Shown piece after piece: positions 26,015-30,760 of a DNA stretch of 30,760 bases. Location of the stretch: the NCBI GenBank assembly GCA_019648995.1, contig BLXT01004926.1:42573-73332 (forward strand), written 5' to 3'. A program made the position numbers and the translations under genes. The notes under the pieces were generated by a model. It was given only the letters and a program-made list of their open reading frames with translations. It had not been told where the DNA came from and made no database searches. Every line of letters begins with the position of its first letter. The stretch's first letter is position 1. Origin of the DNA: Plakobranchus ocellatus (Eukaryota; Mollusca; Gastropoda; Plakobranchidae).

Positions 26015-26148
26015 TTCCTTCCATCCATCTATCCATCTATATATTTACCTACCTATGTATCTAATTATTTATCTATCTACCTAACTGTTTATCTATTTCT
26101 ATATCTATCACAAACATTTCTCTCCATAGATACATGTGGATAGACAGT

Positions 26149-26236
<88 letters not shown>

Positions 26237-29200
26237 CAGAGAGAGAGAGAGACAGAGAGTCAGACAGACAGACAAACCTCTTCCTAGTGTTGTAGTCATT
26301 ATTGTTGTTGTGCTGAGAGCTGGCGCTGAAGATGCCGCTCTCCTCGAGATGATCAACGTTACTGCCGGGCGAGGAGCCAAGGCTGGACTTGTCTAACTTC
26401 TCAAATATCTTCTCCGCCTTCTTCTTGTTGGCGCTGTTACGGATCCTTTGTAGCGAGCCATTGAGCTGTCAACAGGTGGTGGTGGTTGGAAGAAGTGGGG
26501 GAGGGAGGTAAACATACTAACATCCCTTGTTTGGAATAGTGTGAAAAGACATGCCTCTCCTTTTTTAAACACTACATGCATACGATTATGCCCTGACAAG
26601 GCATCCATTCATGGGGAGGTAGTCATAATTCTACACTAATGGCTCCATTAACGTGGATTCAATTATCATTTTATACCAGGGTATATATTAAAATAGGTTC
26701 AATTATTATTCAATATGAAGACATCCATTAACGTGGAATCAATCATGACTCCATACCAAGGACCCATTAATATGGATTCAACCATCATTCTATTTAAGAG
26801 ATATATTAATGTGGATTAATTCATCATCATATACCAAGGCATCTACTAATGTAGATTTAATGACCACTCTACTTCACACGGAATTCATTAATATGGATTC
26901 AATCATCATTCTTTACTAAAAGATCTATTAATGTGGATTCGTTCATTATTATGTGCCAAGGCATCCATTCATGTGGATTCAATCCTCATTGTATACTAAG
27001 GGATCTATTGGTGCATATCCATCAATTGTACGTAGGACACCTAATAATGCGCTTACAGCATAGTACTATGCCAATTCTATACCAAGGCCTTCGTATATGT
27101 TCCTAGGAGACTTTATACCACGAAATTCATTGATGAATTTACAATAATTTTACGCGGAGACATCCACTAATATGTTCACATCATTTCACGCAGAAGTTTC
27201 CACTAAATTTATTTAGAATTATTTTTAAACTAGGGCAATTATTTCTGTGTGATGATGTTGTCAACTACATGGAAGGCAATTTTTTTTTTCAAATATTTTA
27301 GTTAAAATAAAATAATTTCACCTCATGTGAAATTCCCGGTCAAACAAACATAAAAACCAAAGTATTGTGCTGATTTCTAGATCTCCCACGTCAGATCTTC
27401 CCTCGAAGCCTCACTAGAAGACAGCATCGTTTCCAACTTTGAATCAGATCTTTTTTTTACACCTACAGACAAAGTTTGTACGCTCGACTATGAGAATTCA
27501 GTTTGTCCCTAAGGGCGGACTCACCCCCGACCGGCCCTCCTCTGAGGGGGCGTAGGCGCTGTCGTTGTCATCATAGAAATCTGAGGACGGTGAGATGGGC
27601 GGAACCTTTCGCCGGGTGGCCGAGCTCCTGGCGATGGTGGCTCTCCGCGGCACGGGCGATTCATCCTCGTCTACACAACACACACACACATACACACACA
27701 CACGCACACAAACACACGGACAGGTGGGAATACAAAACAAAACAAAAAAATACACATTAACAGTCTGTTTATCTGATTAGCTCTCTGCTCATAATCTAAT
27801 AGTTACACTGGCCCCTAACAAGAGATGACTAGGAAAAGATGGAATATTATAATATGGAAGCAAAACAACAGGTAAAGGAAGAGCCCCAACAAAAAACGGA
27901 GCTTTCTACTTTACACCACCCCATTAGAGATGAACTCTTCGGAATCCTCACGGCCCAAGAAAGGCAGGGCTTTTCAAATCTGAACCAGAATGTTGGAACT
28001 TGGAAACAAACTGCTCGTCTCAACGGTTGTCACGGGTGGAAACAGTGTGGAGAGGGGGGGGAAAACCATAGGACTACGCAAGGGAGTTTGGTTTGCTTTG
28101 GTTTTTTGCATATAGCCAGTCCACAACAAGGTGATCTCAGGCTTTTAGGCCCTCCATCAGGCCAGGGCGCCGGTAGCGGGGCTCGAACCCGCGACAGAAG
28201 GGTCCCTGCAGATCTCAGGGAGATACAAAAGATGCAGATTGGAGCTGATTTGGGAGTCCACCCAAAGATGGAGACAATTTAGAAGGCCCCTTTCTCATAG
28301 TTTACTGTATCGTACGGTGAGACAGTTTTTACGGGATTTCTGTGCTTCACACAAGATACTGAGCGTGGCCGTGCTCTAAGGAATGTCCTCAGCTTAAAGC
28401 TCATCAACACAAGCGTCTATCAAAACATAGGAGCATTAGTTTGGAAGCTGAGAAAGAGAAACTGTAAAAGATTTGTTTTTACCACATGGACGGCTAAAGA
28501 AAAGAACAAAGAAAAGGGATCAGACCAATTCCAACATGAAATATTGCTTGTGGCAGTAAGCCAGTTCAATATCTTGGTGATCTCAGGCGACGGTCCGACT
28601 AGACCCCCCGCGACAGAAGCAGCATGCAGAATACTATGGCTCTCCAACCAAAGGCCAGCATTTTTGCCCTATAGAAAGAAACTCACAAAGACACAAAGAG
28701 ACTTACAACTTGGTTTTAAATCAGTGTTGAGGGAGATAGCACAAGGCTGATCAGATCTACAGCTTCAGTTAGACTCTAGCAGTACGCACAGATGCGGCGG
28801 GGCAAAAAAAAAAAAATCCCAGCTAAAACTACAGGCAGGCTTAACCATTGGTTGCCATGGAAACCATCATTCTCAAGGAATCGATGAAAGGTTATTTTCC
28901 CATTTAAAAAAATAAAAATCAAGCTCCCTACTTGATAGAAAAAGATGAGACTGGCAAAGAAAAAAATAGAAGAGGAATAAAGAAGAGTGTGTTAAAAGGA
29001 ATGCATGTCTAACAATAAGGATTAAATCGTGCCTTTGAGATTTAAAAAAATGTACGACACTAATGAAAAAGTGAAATACAATTAAATTCAGGCGAGGATA
29101 AACGTATATTTGAAAAAGAAGACAATTAGTGAGTTGGTTTTTTTTCCTTCCTCCATCTTCAACAAAGATAAGCGGTGCGTAATTATTGTAAAGATCAACA

Positions 29201-29730
29201 CACACAATAAAGTGCGAGGGGCAGTGCACTTATTGGGCGATCTCGTCGCCTTGGCTACCAACACTGTTATAAGGTGCGTCAGTGAAGAAGTAGACCATTT
29301 ATTACGGTGTTCTTTGATCGAAGGTATGAAGTTCTCGTACATGGATTCAGCCTGAGACATGGATATTACAGCTAATTCTTTGTTTCTGGTTTCTTCTGCT
29401 ACTTTTTACGTTACTCATCCAATCAAGGTTGTCCAATCCAGGTTACTCTTTCTCCTACATGTTTTTTTTTTTTAATTTTTTGCTGCTTTTTCCCATCCCT
29501 GTCCGCCCAATCAGTTTGTTTTGCTTAGTTTTTTTTGTTTTTTTGTTTTTTTTTTTAGAATATCCTCAATAAGGGCTTTCACATTTGGTTTGATTTGATA
29601 AGCGAAAAAAAAAGAAGAAGAATTCATTAATATTGAAAACATACAAATATTGTTAGTCTTAGAGAGTTCTTCGCAAATGATTTGACGATGTAAGAATAGC
29701 AAAATACAGATTGTTTGAGTGAGAGAGCGG

Positions 29731-29765
<35 letters not shown>

Positions 29766-30349
29766 CGGGAGAGAGAGAGAGAGAGAGAGGGGGGGGGAGA
29801 AGGGGACAGAGACACAGAGAGATAGACAGAAAGAAAGAGAGAGAGTTAAAAAAAAGAGCTTGGCAGACCTGCGAGTCTTTGGTTGCGCTGCTGCCTAGTT
29901 GGTTAAGGGGATTGTATACAACAGTTCTAATCCCAGCATTACGTTCTAACACCAGGGAAGCTATTTACCTGTTTACTCAGCCCTGGGAGGCCACCGGCAC
30001 GCGCACGCAAGCATGACTGTCTGTTAGTGCTCACTCTAGGAATACCTTTCCCTCACCTTTGCTCTATTATTGTCCGCCAAAAAATGGACTATGGAATTCT
30101 AGCCAAAGCAAAAGATGCTTCAATATTCTAAAAAAAAAAAAATCACAAAAAAAACGTATCGTGTGGTAAATACACGTCCATGTATCTAAAAACACTACCC
30201 ATAATTATTTTGGAAGGAGGGAAAACTTTGCATAATCAGCTGGCGCTTGACTTGCAGGTCTGCCCGAAACTATCAAAGTTAATAAAGAAAGTTTTTAGTA
30301 CCTGGTTTCACAGTGTTAGATATGGTGGAGCTGGTGTCATCCGGGTCAC
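11250..30349 (-). CDS. TOGARAM1: TOGARAM1/Crescerin-like TOG-array protein, 19 exons, 5' partial
   Basis: Join of 19 exons on the minus strand, listed separately below. They give 1055 full codons and a TGA stop, and all introns are GT-AG with matching phases. Residue numbers in this annotation count from the first complete codon in the window. Residues 1-450 are linker, about 535-769 are TOG3 and about 825-1055 are TOG4. Diagnostic segments recalled as shared with vertebrate TOGARAM1 are SQETRYYGRK, ESNQFIKEDVDKAL, DSNSKVNLYAL and LLWHLLG. Family knowledge: TOG domains bind tubulin, and Crescerin/CHE-12 proteins promote microtubule polymerisation in cilia, with human TOGARAM1 linked to Joubert syndrome. 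TOG1, TOG2 and the start codon should lie to the right of base 30760. CLASP and XMAP215 relatives are less likely, because the TOG3-linker-TOG4-stop layout fits Crescerin. Assignment to TOGARAM1 rather than TOGARAM2 is inferred. Confidence 0.93.
12184..12270 (-). CDS. TOGARAM1: TOGARAM exon r, TOG4
   Basis: This 87-nt exon encodes about residues 940-968: LTMLIQPFANQAINATARSK then ADMVLRVA. It corresponds to the LLLQPF segment and following helix of vertebrate TOG4. The acceptor is ctttgttgcag and the donor is AGCAT|GTAAGT. Both split codons fit: Glu with exon q and Tyr with exon s. Confidence 0.92.
12454..12898 (-). repeat. 45-bp minisatellite built from the exon q end
   Basis: CTAGATTCTCT starts at 12454, 12499, 12544, 12589, 12634, 12679, 12724, 12771 and 12816, with the exon copy at 12863. 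Spacing is 45 bp except two 47-bp steps. The minus strand of each unit reads as 15 codons (VLTENLVLYFDEILE). The exon's EILEAFIENLG and following VYFD align with the unit, so the array is derived from the exon-intron boundary. Confidence 0.93.
12863..13079 (-). CDS. TOGARAM1: TOGARAM exon q, TOG4, source of the 45-bp repeat
   Basis: This exon encodes residues 868-939: IFDKFLPRLMDSNSKVNLYA, LKVMLQVTPMLRDSMSSVIS, MTVGAVAPNLSSKNKEIYTT and AAEILEAFIENL. It matches the DSNSKVNL-AL and P-LRD cores of vertebrate TOG4. The acceptor is cgattttcag and the donor is CTAG|GTGTGT. The end of the exon (EILEAFIENL) resembles the repeated unit of the array that starts directly at its donor. Confidence 0.94.
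13219..13320 (-). mobile_element. Diverged SINE-like copy
   Basis: It shares with the 28119 copy, in the same order, CCACAACAAG, TGATCTCAGGC, CCCTC-ATCAGGCCAGGG, a degraded B box (13291-13277) and GTCCCTGCAGATCTCA. It lies in the intron between exons p and q, in the same orientation as the host gene. Confidence 0.75.
13653..13845 (-). CDS. TOGARAM1: TOGARAM exon p, start of TOG4
   Basis: This exon encodes residues 803-867: SADSGFQQPRRRALMRTDEA, RMGEVKAMTDLMSANNWQER, YEGLSSFLAMCETNPTLVSS and QIIK. NNWQERYEGL is the tubulin-contacting Trp turn of TOG4. The acceptor is attatacag and the donor is AAG|GTGTGC in phase 0. Confidence 0.93.
13846..14542. other. Intron between exons o and p
   Basis: A 697-base AT-rich intron with an A17-like run near 14085. 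The ORFs on both strands overlap the exon edges and are shadows. Nothing else is visible. Confidence 0.7.
14543..14643 (-). CDS. TOGARAM1: TOGARAM exon o, TOG3-TOG4 linker
   Basis: This exon encodes residues 770-802: GLGERPSELSSARSRRSGQG then SRSNSSIRGGSAS. It starts with GLGE, as in vertebrates, and continues as a basic Ser/Arg linker comparable in composition to the vertebrate one. The acceptor is gtcatgaag|GGC and the donor is GCAG|GTGAGA. The basic linker may help microtubule binding (inference). Confidence 0.92.
14644..16160. other. Introns flanking exon n
   Basis: About 0.7 kb on each side of exon n (15359-15485). AT-rich, with short homopolymers and no repeat or gene that I can identify. 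Confidence 0.65.
15359..15485 (-). CDS. TOGARAM1: TOGARAM exon n, end of TOG3
   Basis: This exon encodes residues 727-769: RYYGRKILYMLMSHQDFDKM, LTKYLPANTLRNIQDI and VDNLKQK. The first Arg codon is split across the intron (AG + G). It matches the end of vertebrate TOG3 (RYYGRKML followed by a final helix ending in QQK). The acceptor is ttctttctag and the donor is AAAAG|GTAGTT in phase 0. Confidence 0.94.
16161..16319 (-). CDS. TOGARAM1: TOGARAM exon m, TOG3
   Basis: This exon encodes about residues 674-726: HKNVQIRKLTAQFLVDLVEK, MGSGRILSGVKDITDRVLPT and AAQFAMDGSQET. The pattern matches the vertebrate segment with the LSG-KD--DR-LP core and the SQETR end. The acceptor is ccatttag and the donor is ACCAG|GTGAGG. 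The upstream intron contains the 53-bp array and a sequence gap. Confidence 0.94.
16356..16378. other. Sequence gap (23 N)
   Basis: A run of 23 N between GGG flanks, in the intron between exons l and m. It lies near the left end of the 53-bp array. The real length of the missing sequence is unknown. Confidence 0.99.
16690..17213 (-). repeat. 53-bp minisatellite built from an exon end and its 5' splice site
   Basis: ACTTAC/GAGGCTCCACC-like donor copies (plus-strand reading) start at 16866, 16919, 16972, 17025, 17078, 17131 and 17186. Spacings are 53 bp, except the last (55 bp); the one at 17186 is the real exon l donor. Diverged units extend left (16761 and about 16690-16860). Each good unit has 20 exon-derived bases, a GTAAGT donor and about 27 intron bases. 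Confidence 0.93.
17192..17340 (-). CDS. TOGARAM1: TOGARAM exon l, TOG3, source of the 53-bp repeat
   Basis: This exon encodes about residues 625-673: EVDITTKTLLAKSGESNQFI, KEDVDKALCQMVDNVTPQ and RALLALIGGGAS. It is highly similar to the vertebrate ESN-FI-EDVDKAL segment. The acceptor is gcttacag and the donor is CCTC|GTAAGT. The last 20 coding bases and the donor are copied repeatedly in the next intron. Use of any downstream copy would put an in-frame TAA right after the exon (GCC TCG TAA), so the annotated donor is the only productive one. Confidence 0.94.
17836..17922 (-). CDS. TOGARAM1: TOGARAM exon k, TOG3
   Basis: This 29-codon, phase 0-0 exon (residues 596-624) reads AKNLRSQVSRLGITAIGDMF then THLRKGMDP. 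It closely follows the vertebrate KNLRSAVSR...LGDLF segment of TOG3, with the basic residues expected in the second HEAT turn. The acceptor is ggcttttcag and the donor is CCG|GTCAGT. As a symmetric exon it could be skipped in frame, at the cost of a HEAT helix. Confidence 0.94.
17938..18009. repeat. 39-bp direct duplication
   Basis: A 32-base segment beginning TGAAATAGAAATACATCG at 17938 is repeated at 17977, with a 39-bp period. It lies 16 bases from the acceptor side of exon k, in the intron, and occupies the likely branch-point region. Confidence 0.9.
18686..18791 (-). CDS. TOGARAM1: TOGARAM exon j, TOG3 first HEAT repeat
   Basis: This exon encodes about residues 560-595: EIKCEGINMLRRLCLHHPEV, then VTASLHPIVLAICNE. 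After the split Trp this gives the W-E-x-K-x-EG-I-x-x-L-R pattern typical of the first TOG intra-HEAT turn, where the Trp contacts tubulin. The acceptor is atctcacag and the donor is GAG|GTAAGA in phase 0. Confidence 0.93.
19249..19395 (-). CDS. TOGARAM1: TOGARAM exon i, start of TOG3
   Basis: This exon encodes about residues 511-559: SNESVSTYPMPVSTSS, then DWKPFKDSEAAFRDMMKKME, then QSDW with Trp split at the donor CTG|GTATGG. The last part is the first helix of TOG3 and matches the vertebrate motif of a Lys-Pro-Phe-Lys turn followed by a helix ending in Trp. The acceptor is cctctgtag. Confidence 0.92.
19763..19949 (-). CDS. TOGARAM1: TOGARAM exon h, Ser/Asn and Pro-rich linker
   Basis: This exon encodes about residues 449-510: LSISGSGSGTSINSAPQS, an Asn/Ser-rich middle and a Pro-rich end (HPPKPPPPAVTPRKTLK). 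The donor is AAAAC|GTGAGA. The acceptor tgctcag|TT is downstream of a T-run and fits the phase of exon g, but another AG could be used. PPKPPPP resembles an SH3- or profilin-binding motif. Confidence 0.82.
20380..20605 (-). CDS. TOGARAM1: TOGARAM exon g, charged single-helix segment
   Basis: This exon encodes residues 374-448, starting ENNMSIPQSLKEKVAVKQQQ and then running about 45 residues of nearly pure Glu, Arg, Lys and Gln with many EKERKEREKEE-like repeats, ending KLKRLSSAESINSFE. The pattern fits a single alpha-helix or coiled coil. The acceptor is actggcgcag|GAG and the donor is GAAT|GTAGGT. The coding strand is purine-rich. A role as a rigid spacer or electrostatic microtubule contact before TOG3 is inference. 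Confidence 0.88.
21297..21490 (-). CDS. TOGARAM1: TOGARAM exon f, linker
   Basis: This exon encodes about residues 309-373: MFEPPSVPSDFGPGVIGG, then QSQDGRLDRRKLDVKAG, then a Ser/Asp/Glu-rich tail ending in DEDVED. The acceptor is gtttcag|GG and the donor is GAC|GTAAGT in phase 0. It is a disordered linker with a sharp basic-to-acidic charge switch and no catalytic motif. Confidence 0.88.
21491..22402. other. Intron between exons e and f
   Basis: A 912-base AT-rich intron. No repeat family, RNA gene or coding fragment recognised. Confidence 0.65.
22403..22534 (-). CDS. TOGARAM1: TOGARAM exon e, linker
   Basis: This exon encodes about residues 265-308, including PLISPSALGMAAGTTSHLPG and then FIGSDSEDKMSSSYDASITL. 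The acceptor is aactgttgcag and the donor is AGGG|GTATGT. The sequence is Ser-rich and contains an acidic SDSED motif of the casein kinase 2 type. No domain is recognised. A 2.8-kb intron separates it from exon d. Confidence 0.86.
22535..25357. other. Intron between exons d and e, no gene found
   Basis: A 2.8-kb AT-rich intron. I see only an ATCCACAACC-type short repeat at about 23630-23700 and homopolymer runs. No open frame resembles a known protein. Confidence 0.7.
23630..23700. repeat. Short degenerate ATCC/CAACA tandem repeat
   Basis: Alternating ATCCCACAACC and ATCCAACAA-like units of about 10 bases. On the minus strand they read as Gly/Trp/Met-rich nonsense; not coding. Confidence 0.8.
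25358..25770 (-). CDS. TOGARAM1: TOGARAM exon d, Asn/Gly-rich linker
   Basis: This is the largest exon in the window (413 nt, about residues 127-264). In order it holds SIKKQDSKLVHANSTNN, an Asn-rich run with five Asn in a row, a Gly/Ser/Tyr segment, a PGGPGGGGG run, an acidic patch and KDRRRFSNR. The acceptor is tcctgcag|CAGC; a second AG three bases inside the exon (NAGNAG) could add or remove one codon. The donor is AGAG|GTAGCC. Other frames of this exon are also open because of its GC content, but only this frame fits both junctions. Confidence 0.87.
25944..26010. repeat. (CT)n microsatellite
   Basis: Sixty-seven bases of almost pure CT on the plus strand, followed by TTCC, ATCC and TATC-type tetranucleotides to about 26110. 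It lies in the intron between exons c and d, about 170 bases from the acceptor. Confidence 0.98.
26143..26276. repeat. (GACA)n and (GA)n compound microsatellite
   Basis: GACA units (about 26150-26185) change into GA units (to 26230) and mixed GACA/GA to the very first bases of the intron after exon c. It is the reverse complement type of the (CT)n tract in the same intron. Confidence 0.97.
26278..26465 (-). CDS. TOGARAM1: TOGARAM exon c, basic helix and Ser/Asn linker
   Basis: This exon encodes about residues 65-126. It opens with LNGSLQRIRNSANKKKAEKI, a basic predicted helix, then Ser-rich sequence and HNNNNDYNT. The acceptor is gttgacag|CTC in phase 0 and the donor is AG|GTTTGT, after two bases of a Ser codon. 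The donor's own bases run straight into a GTCT/TC microsatellite, so the first bases of the intron are repeat sequence. Confidence 0.87.
26600..27236. repeat. Degenerate 40-bp minisatellite
   Basis: About 13-15 diverged units of the form CCATTAATATGGATTCAA followed by a TCATTCTATACCAAGG-like part. TCCATTA-like anchors at 26644, 26724, 26763 and 26802 show 39-40 bp spacing. It fills most of the intron between exons b and c, so this 1-kb stretch holds nothing else. Confidence 0.85.
27525..27670 (-). CDS. TOGARAM1: TOGARAM exon b, disordered linker
   Basis: This exon encodes residues 16-64. It begins as DEDESPVPRRATIARSSATR and continues through a Ser/Pro/Asp-rich stretch to GRSG. The donor is GGG|GTGAGT in phase 0. 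The acceptor is a TAG preceded by a TG-repeat tract instead of a normal pyrimidine tract. The GC-rich coding sequence contrasts with the AT-rich flanks. No folded domain is visible; an Arg-rich basic patch is followed by an acidic DFYDDNDS patch. Confidence 0.85.
27671..27720. repeat. (CA)n tract against the exon b acceptor
   Basis: On the minus strand this is a TG-rich tract ending TTGTGTAG directly before exon b. There is no conventional pyrimidine tract between repeat and AG. Confidence 0.93.
28119..28222 (-). mobile_element. tRNA-derived SINE-like copy, best preserved
   Basis: The reverse strand has CGGGTTCGAGCCCC (28191-28178), a good RNA polymerase III B box within a tRNA-like stem (GCGGG-TTCGAGC-CCCGC). 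Downstream on that strand is a conserved segment with GCCCTGGCCTGATGGAGGGC and TGAGATCACC. The same segments occur at 13219 and 28557. I cannot see a clear A box, so the 5' end is uncertain. Confidence 0.75.
28557..28620 (-). mobile_element. Partial SINE-like copy
   Basis: It keeps TGGTGATCTCAGGC and CCGCGACAGAAG in the same order as the full copy at 28119, but the middle (B box part) is mostly deleted. It lies in the same intron, about 340 bases from that copy. Confidence 0.6.
29719..29845. repeat. (GA)n-rich tract
   Basis: Imperfect GAGA repeat with GAGCGGGA interruptions and a G run, lying in the intron between exons a and b. Confidence 0.93.
30302..30349 (-). CDS. TOGARAM1: TOGARAM exon a (48-nt microexon, first in window)
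   Basis: The acceptor is ctgtgccag and the donor is CCAG|GTACTA. The exon carries 2 nt finishing a codon, 15 codons (DPDDTSSTISNTVKP) and 1 nt of the next codon. The split codon joins exon b to give a continuous acidic, Ser/Thr-rich linker. It is too short for single-frame ORF calling; the support is splice-site quality and phase fit with exon b. At 48 nt (16 codons) it could be skipped without changing the frame. Confidence 0.72.
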
Positions 30350-30760
30350 CTGGCACAGGTCAGAGGTCAAAGGTCAGGGTTAGGTGGATGGGGGAGGTGA
30401 AGAAAAAAAAGGAGTGGGGGTGGAGGAGGAGGAGGTAGCAAAAAACAGTGTCGTGCTGTGAGGTAAAACTTGGCAGATTGAAACACACACAGACACACAC
30501 ACATCAAACCAACACATAATTTGAAAGAAACAAAAAAAAATAGTATTAAACATAAAGTGCAATTATGCATGGGTGAGTGGGGGTTTTCTTCTTAAATTGC
30601 AAAGGTTAACACAATAACCAAGAACTTTTAGAAAGATAAAATAGAGCTTGGGAAATTTCTTTAGCTTTTTCCCCTCGCCCTGATTTCAATGTTTAAACAA
30701 TAACGCGTAAGTCTACTGCTAGATAGCTTGCACGTTACAATTCCATTTTAAATATTTTGT

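Larger units (their letters stand above)
27721..30301. other. Intron between exons a and b, no gene found
   Basis: A 2.6-kb intron with the two SINE-like copies and a GA-rich microsatellite. Apparent ORFs on both strands (for example around 29088-29360) have no recognised domain and no matching splice phase. The phases of exons a and b join directly, so no extra coding exon is needed. Confidence 0.7.

Noticed and set aside
25919-26380. Leu/Ser ORFs over the CT and GA tracts
   Set aside because: Pure microsatellite translations.
27839-28282. 147-aa plus-strand ORF
   Set aside because: It overlaps the SINE-like copy at 28119, has no recognised domain and no splice support.
29088-29360. Overlapping ORFs on both strands, with a protein-like minus-strand stretch
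   Set aside because: No family recognised; it does not fit the phases of exons a and b, which already join directly. It may be an old transposon fragment, but I cannot support it.

Overview
The window looks like animal nuclear DNA: AT-rich, intron-dense, full of microsatellites and minisatellites, with GT-AG introns, no operon-like packing and no long single-exon genes. Protein similarity, tRNA-derived SINE-like copies and AGATCTAGATCTAGAT-type motifs suggest a lophotrochozoan, most likely a gastropod mollusc. The phylum is an inference; the eukaryotic intron-exon structure is seen directly.

The main gene is on the minus strand (30349 down to 11250). I assembled 19 coding exons by hand. Every junction is GT-AG, every phase fits, and together they give 1055 complete codons plus a stop. 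The C-terminal half matches the TOG3 and TOG4 domains of the TOGARAM1/Crescerin (CHE-12) family, proteins that bind tubulin and regulate microtubules in cilia. The N-terminal part (TOG1, TOG2 and the start codon) lies beyond the right edge. The encoded stretch runs: a low-complexity linker (Ser, Asn and Gly rich), a very charged Glu/Arg/Lys helix, TOG3, a basic Ser/Arg linker, TOG4 and the stop.

The introns hold the most unusual material. Two minisatellites begin exactly at the 3' ends of TOG-coding exons and run into the following intron. One (about 16690-17213, 53-bp unit) repeats the last 20 coding bases plus a perfect copy of the 5' splice site, making a row of decoy donors. The other (about 12454-12898, 45-bp unit) repeats an exon end as a 15-codon open unit whose donor is lost. 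Other introns hold complementary (CT)n and (GA)n tracts, a TG repeat against a 3' splice site, a degenerate 40-bp minisatellite, three SINE-like copies and a 23-base run of N.

The left part (about 920-4415, plus strand) holds a duplicated two-exon cassette. One exon encodes a BED/C2H2-like CxxC finger, the other a Cys/His-rich segment. Both copies carry phase or stop defects, so this may be a decaying gene, an expanding exon family or a relic of a transposable element. From 4416 to 11249 I find no convincing gene; the right side of that stretch is probably the 3' UTR of the TOGARAM gene.
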